Positions 50,918-57,679 of a stretch of DNA of 64,000 bases are shown here, one piece after another. Source of the DNA: Rubritalea marina DSM 17716 (lineage in GTDB: Bacteria > Verrucomicrobiota > Verrucomicrobiia > Verrucomicrobiales > Akkermansiaceae); the NCBI RefSeq assembly GCF_000378105.1, contig NZ_KB899249.1, forward strand, positions 124,001 to 188,000, written 5' to 3'. Each line of letters opens with the position of its first letter. Position 1 is the stretch's first letter. Under the pieces are notes generated by a model. It was not told where the DNA came from. It ran no database searches and was given only the letters and a program-made list of their open reading frames with translations. The position numbers and the translations under genes are program-made.

Positions 50918-52036
50918 TCAGTGCCATCGATGCACGCGGGTCACGCGTGGGCTGATTCCAGTAAAGATTTCCCAAGCGATTGTGCCTGCTTTTTTTGCAA
51001 TTTCTGTAACTAAAATATGGGGGCCAAAAAGCTCGACCTCATCACCAGCTTCGACATGTTCAAGGTCAGTAACATCAACCATGATTTGGTCCATTGTGAC
51101 GCGCCCCAATACGGGGCACCTCGTGCCGCGTATGAGTACCTCAGCGCCTTGATTTGACAGGGAACGAGGGTAGCCGTCACCGTAGCCAGCACCGATCGTG
51201 GCGACCTGAGTGTCGCGCTGGAGCAACACATCACGACCATAGGAGACGCTGTGACCTGCTGGTAAAGTGCGGACGATAGAAACGTGTGACTTCAGTGTCA
51301 TTACTGGTTTGAGCTTGGATTGGAACTCTGCTAATGGCGAGGCACCATAGAGCATGAGGCCCGGTCTCACGAGGTTCGCGTGGGTGGAATGATATGCGAG
51401 CAGTCCTGCGGAGTTTGCAATGTGAATAAAAGGTAAGTGCTTGTATGGAGCTACCGCTTCATCGAAACGAGCAATTTGATTGATGGTGAACTCTGGGTCT
51501 TCATCCGCGCTGGGGAGATGGGAACCGATACCCACGAGCTTCAGATGCGGGCAGGAATGTTCGAGGAAGTCCACTAAAGTAGGGAGCTGTGTTGGTAGAA
51601 TGCCACCGCGACCCATGCCTGTGTCCAGTACGATGTGGGCTTCGAGTGCTGGCTTTCCCGTATTTCTGAGCTCAAAATCATGGGCTTCCTCGATAGACGA
51701 GAGACACGGAACCCAACGTTGATCGATGATCTCATCACGTTCACCTGGAAAGGTAGGCCCGAGTAGATAGATCGGTGTCTGAACGTCTAGCGCGCTGAGC
51801 TGTCGGGCTTCAATCACACTGGCGACACCAAAGTATGCGAGCCCAAGATGATCAAGGAAGTTTGCAAGTTCCTCGATTCCATGACCATAGGCGTTGGCTT
51901 TCAGGATGGCCATGGTGAGAGGTGCCGGTTGATGTGCTTGGAGAAAGGCAAGGTTTTGCTCGAGGGCAGTGAGGTCGATTTCAGCCCAAGTCCTGTGGGG
52001 TGCTGCGTGCGTGGCAATGGTCACGCGTTCCATCAT
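50918..52036 (-). CDS. alr: Alanine racemase
   Basis: PLP enzyme making D-alanine for peptidoglycan. Lys46 in AILKANAYGHG forms the PLP aldimine; the second-base Tyr is in HSVSYGRDVL, and GAGYGDGYPRSL plus VTMDQIMVDVTD are family motifs. 372 residues, normal. Divergent from mutL with a 58-82 base spacer and convergent with the unknown gene at 50908. Confidence 0.96.
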   Translation of the reverse strand: MMERVTIATHAAPHRTWAEIDLTALEQNLAFLQAHQPAPLTMAILKANAYGHGIEELANFLDHLGLAYFGVASVIEARQLSALDVQTPIYLLGPTFPGERDEIIDQRWVPCLSSIEEAHDFELRNTGKPALEAHIVLDTGMGRGGILPTQLPTLVDFLEHSCPHLKLVGIGSHLPSADEDPEFTINQIARFDEAVAPYKHLPFIHIANSAGLLAYHSTHANLVRPGLMLYGASPLAEFQSKLKPVMTLKSHVSIVRTLPAGHSVSYGRDVLLQRDTQVATIGAGYGDGYPRSLSNQGAEVLIRGTRCPVLGRVTMDQIMVDVTDLEHVEAGDEVELFGPHILVTEIAKKAGTIAWEIFTGISPRVTRVHRWH

Positions 52037-52118
52037 TCGCTAATCCTATCGATCTGGAAAGCGAGAATTTTGAAAGTTCTGAGTTGAGTTCAGGATGGCT
52101 AGTGGCATGCTCTTGGGG

Positions 52119-53966
52119 ATGCAGAAGATTGCGGTATTACCAGACATTTTGGCAAGCCAAGTGGCAGCGGGTGAGGTTGTGGAGCGCCCAGCCAGCGTGG
52201 TCAAAGAAATGGTGGAAAATGCGATTGATGCTGCAGCTCAGTCGATTGAGGTTGAGATCGCCAAAGGAGGGGCCAACTTAATCAAGATCACCGACGATGG
52301 ATCCGGCATGGGGAAAGACGATGCTCTGATGTGTCTGGAGCGCCATGCTACGAGTAAGCTCAAAGAGGCATCTCAGCTTTCATCAATCGCCACCATGGGC
52401 TTCCGTGGTGAGGCTGTTCCGAGTATCGCCTCAGTATCCAAGTTCCGCCTCTGCACACGAGAGCATGAGGCGATCGAAGGGACTGAGGTGTTTGTCGATG
52501 GCGGGGTGGTGAAGGATGTACGCGTGACTGGGATGCAGGCGGGGACAATCTTCGAAATCCGCAACCTGTTTTTTAATGTTCCCGCGCGGCGTAAATTCAT
52601 GCGCACCGAATCTACAGAAAGCGCGCATGTTGAGCATCAGGTGAGGCTGCACGCACTTGCGTGGCCATCGATTCGCTTCACCTACCGTAAAGATGGTCGC
52701 CAGGTGTTTGATGTGCCTGCTACCGTTGACAAACGCATGCGTATTGCTGCTTTGGTGGGGCAGGAGATGGGGCGCAAGTTGCTTGAGGTGGATGGGCATG
52801 AGCAACATGGTATGCAAGTCCATGGCTATGTTCTACCTGCTGAATTTGCCCGAAAAGGCAAACGCCAACAGTATATATTTTTGAATGGTCGGCCGATTGA
52901 GGACCCTGCGATCAGTCGTGCACTGAAGGACGCCTACAAGGGGCGCCTCGCTGAGGGGCTGAATCCATCTGCCTGGCTGTGGTTAAGCATGAAACCACAA
53001 TGGGTCGATGTGAATGTGCACCCAGCTAAGAAGGAGGTACGGTTTCACCGTCCACTTGAGGTGCGTCAATTGGTGTTCACTGCTGTAGAGGCTGCGCTTG
53101 ATCAGGCAGAGGCGGCGCCGACACTTACACGTGGCCAGCCAGCCATCGTCTCCAGAAAGACTGGCGACGTGGCTCCTGTGAGAAAACCATTTACAGATTC
53201 CACCTTGCGTGTGGAGGCGACATCTGGCGAGTCTACTGTAGCACTGGCTAGCCCGCAAGAAACGCTCAGTCCATCATCGGTGGCATCCGCTCAGACAACG
53301 GCAATAGGGAAACCCATGAAGCTGGCTCCAGCCGCTGAGTTGCGGGTGACTTCTGAGGCGCAGACCAAGGACCTTCAGTTAGAGGATCCCAAGCAGGAGC
53401 TGCCTCGCTTTGAGGTCATTGGTTCCTTGCACGACCGTTATGTTCTGCTGCAAGGAGAGGATGGGCTGGTCTTAATGGATCCTAAGGCTGCGCAGGCGCG
53501 TGTGATTTATGAAGCCTTTCTTGAGGGTGATGGGCCACAAGTTGCTAGCCAGGGATTGTTGGTCCCCGAGCTTATTGAATTAGATGCGGGTGATTTGGAT
53601 GTGGTGATGAGCAACTTGGAGAATTTTCAGGAAGCTGGTTTGGACATTGAGCCCTTTGGCGGTCAAACCGTGCAGATCACAAGCGTGCCGAGCATCCTCC
53701 AGGGCAGGGAAGTCCGCGGTTTCATCACCGAGTTCATTGACGAATTGATTGAAACGATCGGAGCCAAGCGTGGCAAGTCGCTCGCATTCGAGCAATTTGC
53801 TGAGGGGTTGGCCAAACGTGGAGCGCAATGGACGGAGTGTAAGCTTGGTGAGGCGGAGCCCTTATTAGAGCAATTGATGGCCTGCGATCTCCCATACTGC
53901 ACGCCTGAGGGTAAGCCAACTCTGGTGCATCTCTCGATGAATGAACTCGAGCGCAAGTTTTCCTAG
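52119..53966 (+). CDS. mutL: DNA mismatch repair protein MutL
   Basis: Couples MutS to downstream repair. The N-terminal GHKL ATPase is complete: AAGEVVERPASVVKEMVENAIDA (Mg-binding Glu/Asn), DDGSGM, RHATSKL, TMGFRGEAVPSIASVSK. The linker is Pro/Thr-rich. The C-terminal dimer domain has LMDPKAAQARVIYEAF, where endonuclease-type MutL carries DQHAAHERI(x)YE; the metal-binding His and Glu are missing, so it is the non-nicking type like E. coli MutL, implying a MutH-like or other strand-discrimination system. The ATG at 52119 (MQKIAVLPDIL) fits the family; an ATG at 52095 would add eight residues. Confidence 0.96.
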   Translation: MQKIAVLPDILASQVAAGEVVERPASVVKEMVENAIDAAAQSIEVEIAKGGANLIKITDDGSGMGKDDALMCLERHATSKLKEASQLSSIATMGFRGEAVPSIASVSKFRLCTREHEAIEGTEVFVDGGVVKDVRVTGMQAGTIFEIRNLFFNVPARRKFMRTESTESAHVEHQVRLHALAWPSIRFTYRKDGRQVFDVPATVDKRMRIAALVGQEMGRKLLEVDGHEQHGMQVHGYVLPAEFARKGKRQQYIFLNGRPIEDPAISRALKDAYKGRLAEGLNPSAWLWLSMKPQWVDVNVHPAKKEVRFHRPLEVRQLVFTAVEAALDQAEAAPTLTRGQPAIVSRKTGDVAPVRKPFTDSTLRVEATSGESTVALASPQETLSPSSVASAQTTAIGKPMKLAPAAELRVTSEAQTKDLQLEDPKQELPRFEVIGSLHDRYVLLQGEDGLVLMDPKAAQARVIYEAFLEGDGPQVASQGLLVPELIELDAGDLDVVMSNLENFQEAGLDIEPFGGQTVQITSVPSILQGREVRGFITEFIDELIETIGAKRGKSLAFEQFAEGLAKRGAQWTECKLGEAEPLLEQLMACDLPYCTPEGKPTLVHLSMNELERKFS

Positions 53967-53969
53967 TGA

Positions 53970-53990
53970 TCTAGCTAATTGTTCGCTAGA
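53970..53990. terminator. Hairpin between mutL and the response regulator gene
   Basis: TCTAGC/GCTAGA, a 6-bp stem with a 9-base loop, fills the 28-base gap between convergent genes. No T-run; weak as a terminator on either strand. Confidence 0.35.
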
Positions 53991-53994
53991 GAGC

Positions 53995-54645
53995 TTAGAT
54001 GAGGTTTTTCCGTATCGCAGAGGCGACAGCCGCTGTGATGTTGGGAACCTGAAGTTTCTGATAAATGCGTTCGGTGTAGTAGGCGACTGTGCGCTCACTG
54101 AGTCCTAGTTGGTGGGCCACTTCTTTTTTCACATATCCCATCGACATGAGTTTCAATACCTCTGATTCACGTTTACTAAGTGCGCCTTCTGGGTCTGGGT
54201 CTGCATCGCCGTCGAGAGTGTCGAGAATGAGCTTGGAGAGTTGAGGGTCGATCAGGCAACCGCCATCGATGGTTTCTTGAATGCCACGTCGGATGTCTGC
54301 GATGTGCGCCTCTTTAAGTAGATAGCCCGAGACGCCCAGTCGGATGGCTTCGAGTGCGGTTTGGTAGTCACTTTCTTGGGTGAGAACGAGTATTTTAGCA
54401 TCGGGAAGTTCGTTGCGAATGACCGGTACGAGGCTGAGTCCTCCCATGTTTGGTAGCTTAAGATCCAACAGGAAGATGTCGGTGCTCACCAGCGCCCCTT
54501 GTTGGAGAGCTTCAAGGCAAGATTCCGCATTCTCGTGAATACTCAAGCATTCGAGCTTTGGGCTCATGCTGATCAGGTCCCTCAGGGATTGGATGTAATT
54601 GAGGTTGTCTTCGACGATGGTGATCTGGATGTCTTTATCGCTCAT
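53995..54645 (-). CDS. NarL/FixJ-type response regulator
   Basis: 216 residues. Receiver domain with acidic pocket VEDN (Glu12, Asp13) and phospho-acceptor Asp61 in IFLLDLKLPNMGG, then Lys in GYLLKEA. C-terminal LuxR-type helix-turn-helix (LSKRESEVLKLMSMGYVKKEVAHQLGLSERTVAYYTERIYQKL), which binds short inverted repeats as a dimer. Its start overlaps the last 11 bases of the kinase gene, so the two are an operon. Likely DNA targets are the twin palindromes at 56701 and 56812 (inference). Confidence 0.94.
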   Translation of the reverse strand: MSDKDIQITIVEDNLNYIQSLRDLISMSPKLECLSIHENAESCLEALQQGALVSTDIFLLDLKLPNMGGLSLVPVIRNELPDAKILVLTQESDYQTALEAIRLGVSGYLLKEAHIADIRRGIQETIDGGCLIDPQLSKLILDTLDGDADPDPEGALSKRESEVLKLMSMGYVKKEVAHQLGLSERTVAYYTERIYQKLQVPNITAAVASAIRKNLI

Positions 54646-56698
54646 GGTGGTCGCGTGGTGTGGAGTGGATGCTCAAGGAAACCGTGGTCCCTTGTTGGGG
54701 GTTACTTTGGACGTTGAAGGTTCCTCCAAGACGTTTTGCTCGGTGGCTGAGGGTGCGAGGCTGGGTTTGACTAGCTGAGAATCCAATGCCGTCATCTTGG
54801 ATATTCATCAAGAGTTGTCCGTGGGACACTCGTGATACTGAGAGACTTACTCGCTGCGCATGCGCGTGTTTGTAGGCATTGTGTAGTGCTTCTTTGATGA
54901 ACAAAAATAGGTGCCATTTTTGGTTGGGTACGGCGCGGTCTAACCTACGGAGATCGCTCTGTTTGTAATCGAAGTGGATGTGACCGAGAATATTAGCGGC
55001 CATCACTGGGATCGTCTCTTCTAGGGTGCTTCCTTCCTTATTGGTCTGTAGAAATTGAATGAAATTTCGAGTCTCCTTTGCGGTGCTACGTGCGACATTA
55101 TCGGCACGACTTAGAAGGTCGCTTTGGATTTTACTGGGCTCGGTGAGAGTCTCACCAAGAAGCTGTGTGGTGTGGGCGATGGATGTTAGGTTGGCTCCGA
55201 CTTCATCGTGAAGATCTGCGGAAATTTGCTCGCGCATGGTGAATTCCCGTTGCTGGGCGGATAGGCGAACGATCCATAGCAAGAGAACGAGCAAGGCTAC
55301 CGCCCCCAAGCAAGTGACACCAAAAAACTGAAGTTGTGCGCGTTCACGTGCGATCGAGAGTGAGAGCTTGTCCTGTAGTTGCAGGGTCTTTCGTTCTAGT
55401 GCTGCGCGTGTGGCGAAGTCTTTGAGCCATTGTTTGAGAGGCAGGATTCTGCCTTCGGGCACCCTCCCATCTGAGAGTTTTTCGGTGAGCTCATAGGTGC
55501 CAGATCCGTGAGGTTCGCCAGTACTGCTGAGGATACGAGGTAGGGCTTCCGGTTGATGGACTTGTCCCATTCCAAGAAGTTGGAACTCAGCAATGGCGGT
55601 CCTCTGCCTTTGCATATTAGAAATACGGAAGTCCTGAAGTGGATCACTGACTGTGAGACGGTAGAAGCGCCCGGTACTAGTAGGGAGTGCCTTCATCAAT
55701 GGTGTGTTCCCCGGGCGAGGCAGCTTGCTTTGACTGTCGTAGATCAGGCTGCCTTCAATGGAGCCTGGATGCTCGAGCCGCTCGATGATAATCCTGCGGG
55801 GGAAACTCGTGCCATTGGCTAGGGGGAAGTTCTCCTGAAGCCCGATGGCCACCGGCCAAATGCGAAATTCATCTACCGTTTTTTCAGAGCCTAGGTCGTA
55901 GAGTAAGGTGGTTTCTTTGGCTCCAGTGAGGAAGCCGTCATAGGAGCTTGAAATGTCCCAATCGAGTGGTGAGAAAAAACTAAAACCATCAACTAAGCAA
56001 TGTGGTTGGTAGGTGTATCCAAATCGCACTAAATTGCCTTCATAGGTCTTCACCGGAGCATTTAATGCGATATTCTGAGGACCACTGAAGACATAAAGTT
56101 CTGAGAGCCCGGTAAAGTAAGGTGTCTCCCACCAAATCGGGTTCTTGGGGAATTTATAAATGGTGATTCGGACGCGGGTGCTGAAGAGTGGGCGAGAGCA
56201 TTCAAAGATTTGCGGTTCAATACCGTGGATAGGGTAATCTTCCTTGCTGAAGTCTGCAACGATGTGAGCCTCTCCGGATGAATCAACACACTCGATTTTG
56301 AAACGTTGAGGGAATCCGAAGGGGTGAGACTCGCTGTGGTCATCACTGTGAGTCAATGGCATCAACACAATACTGTCAATCTGCGCAGGGGGGTGAAGGA
56401 CTTCAAAGTGAACTTTCCTCTCTGCTTTCAAAGATTTGTAGCCCATCCCAATCGTCCACGGAGCCATGGATTGGACAGTTTTTGGGAGTGAATCTAACGT
56501 TGCCTGATTGCTATCAATCTGGGCCTTCAGCGCTGTGCTCGAAAGCTTGAATGGTGAAAAAGGTGCGATGCGAAAAAGGAGCGCTAGAAGGGCAATGAAT
56601 ACGCAGGCGATAAGATAGACCATCCATTTCGATTTTCGCTGCATTGATACAGAGTAAATCCAAGAAGTAGGGGGAGACAACTCCTTAATTAAGTTCAT
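54635..56698 (-). CDS. Sensor histidine kinase with probable discoidin-like domains
   Basis: A NarX/DegS-type (HisKA_3) sensor kinase, 687 aa. Short cytoplasmic start and TM1 (MVYLIACVFIALLALLF), a large periplasmic part (about 45-455), TM2 (FFGVTCLGAVALLVLLLWIV), then the DHp motif SADLHDEVGANL (phosphorylated His497), N-box FIKEALHNAYKHA and DDGIGF of the ATPase. The periplasmic part looks like two galactose-binding (F5/8 type C, discoidin) folds: the second begins NIALNAPVKTYEG and contains CLVDGFSF, LLYDLGSEKTVDEFRIWP and RFYRLTVSD. Such domains bind sugars, so it may sense a polysaccharide; this is inference. First gene of the operon with the response regulator. Confidence 0.9.
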   Translation of the reverse strand: MNLIKELSPPTSWIYSVSMQRKSKWMVYLIACVFIALLALLFRIAPFSPFKLSSTALKAQIDSNQATLDSLPKTVQSMAPWTIGMGYKSLKAERKVHFEVLHPPAQIDSIVLMPLTHSDDHSESHPFGFPQRFKIECVDSSGEAHIVADFSKEDYPIHGIEPQIFECSRPLFSTRVRITIYKFPKNPIWWETPYFTGLSELYVFSGPQNIALNAPVKTYEGNLVRFGYTYQPHCLVDGFSFFSPLDWDISSSYDGFLTGAKETTLLYDLGSEKTVDEFRIWPVAIGLQENFPLANGTSFPRRIIIERLEHPGSIEGSLIYDSQSKLPRPGNTPLMKALPTSTGRFYRLTVSDPLQDFRISNMQRQRTAIAEFQLLGMGQVHQPEALPRILSSTGEPHGSGTYELTEKLSDGRVPEGRILPLKQWLKDFATRAALERKTLQLQDKLSLSIARERAQLQFFGVTCLGAVALLVLLLWIVRLSAQQREFTMREQISADLHDEVGANLTSIAHTTQLLGETLTEPSKIQSDLLSRADNVARSTAKETRNFIQFLQTNKEGSTLEETIPVMAANILGHIHFDYKQSDLRRLDRAVPNQKWHLFLFIKEALHNAYKHAHAQRVSLSVSRVSHGQLLMNIQDDGIGFSASQTQPRTLSHRAKRLGGTFNVQSNPQQGTTVSLSIHSTPRDHHER

Positions 56699-56700
56699 GG

Positions 56701-56720
56701 ATACGGCTATTTGGCCGTAT
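56701..56720. promoter_or_regulatory. Twin palindrome copy 1 (operator) at the kinase start
   Basis: ATACGGCTATTTGGCCGTAT: arms ATACGG and CCGTAT with an inner complementary pair, two bases upstream of the kinase start codon. The same site occurs at 56812-56831 with three differences; both are preceded by GG and followed by TG, so 21 of 24 bases agree. Confidence 0.7.
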
Positions 56721-56811
56721 TGGAGTGATGCTGTTAGTGGAGTATGAATGACAGGGATCTACCACTCATCTCGAGCTCTTCGGTACTAGCTGCATGCTAC
56801 AAAGCCAAGGG

Positions 56812-56831
56812 ATACGGTTGTTTGACCGTAT
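56812..56831. promoter_or_regulatory. Twin palindrome copy 2 (operator) before the PEP-CTERM gene
   Basis: ATACGGTTGTTTGACCGTAT, same arms as the copy at 56701, centres 111 bases apart, 75 bases upstream of the PEP-CTERM ATG. Likely bound by the NarL-type regulator encoded next door, or by an unlinked regulator. Confidence 0.7.
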
Positions 56832-56905
56832 TGAAAAATATTCGAGAAGTTGTGAAGATTCAGAACCCCTAAGAATTTACTCGGGAGGGAATAAGATAGC
56901 GAAAT

Positions 56906-57592
56906 ATGAAAAAAAATATCCTTATAACAAGTTGTGCGATTAGTGCTCTCCTAGTGAGTGGTGCTCAAGCAGTGACTTTGATTAGCAGTGATTTCACTGG
57001 TGATCATACGGGCACCTCAACGAGTGTGACATGGACGACTGATGCCAATGTTACTGAGTTGAATAGTGGTACCATTGCTGCAGTAGGTGACGGCTTCCGT
57101 AATGTTGGTAATCCAGCTGCTGCGGTTGATCTTACCAATGTGATTTCCACTAGTGGTAATCTGAGTGGTGTGAGCCCACAGGGTTTCTCGTTCGATTTTA
57201 GCCTCAGCGCTGGCTACGACCTCACCAGTTTGGTTGTCGATACTGGTCATGTGAATGGTCAGGGTCTTGATCAGGCGTATATGTCCGATTTGACTATCTC
57301 CATCAATGGAATCAACGGCACAGTGTACTCATATTCTGATGAGAAGATGCAGGTGGATTACACCAGTGGTGCAAGGTTGCTCACGCAAACATTTGATCTC
57401 AGCAGTGAGTCTCTTGTCGCAGGTGATTACCGTGTGACTGTTTCTATGGATAACCTCGATGAGGGGGGAGCCTTTGCTGAGTATGATAACTTCTCGCTTA
57501 GTGGTGCCGCAGTCGCAGCAGTGCCAGAGCCAAGCTCCGCTTCTTTGATTGCAGTAGGTGGTCTCACCTTTGGTCTGCGTCGTCGTCGTTAA
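56906..57592 (+). CDS. PEP-CTERM surface protein, single beta domain (228 aa)
   Basis: Secreted protein with signal peptide (MKKNILITSCAISALLVSGAQA) and C-terminal PEP-CTERM tag VPEPSSASLIAVGGLTFGLRRRR, the exosortase substrate signal. The single beta-rich domain (LISSDFTGDHTGTSTSVTW, GFSFDFSLSAGYDLTSLVV, TGHVNGQGLDQAYMSDLTISI, AGDYRVTVSMDNLDEGGAFAEYDNFSLSG) is clearly homologous to residues 36-222 of the neighbouring sulfatase. Faces a divergent kinase operon across an operator-rich spacer. Possibly a polysaccharide-binding or coat protein; inference from fold and location. Confidence 0.9.
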   Translation: MKKNILITSCAISALLVSGAQAVTLISSDFTGDHTGTSTSVTWTTDANVTELNSGTIAAVGDGFRNVGNPAAAVDLTNVISTSGNLSGVSPQGFSFDFSLSAGYDLTSLVVDTGHVNGQGLDQAYMSDLTISINGINGTVYSYSDEKMQVDYTSGARLLTQTFDLSSESLVAGDYRVTVSMDNLDEGGAFAEYDNFSLSGAAVAAVPEPSSASLIAVGGLTFGLRRRR

Positions 57593-57602
57593 GCTAGCTG
57601 AT

Positions 57603-57648
57603 TATTCATAGCTAAAATTTGGGTCAACCATTATGAATAGGGTGGTTG
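57603..57648 (+). repeat. Overlapping inverted repeats between the PEP-CTERM gene and sulfatase
   Basis: TATTCATA (57603-57610) pairs with TATGAATA (57632-57639), and CAACCA (57625-57630) pairs with TGGTTG (57643-57648); the two overlap and exclude each other, an attenuator-like layout. The gap to the sulfatase ATG is 31 bases. No strong T-run; may only reduce read-through. Confidence 0.45.
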
Positions 57649-57679
57649 GTCCTGTCATTCCAGATTTTGTTTTGTCTTC

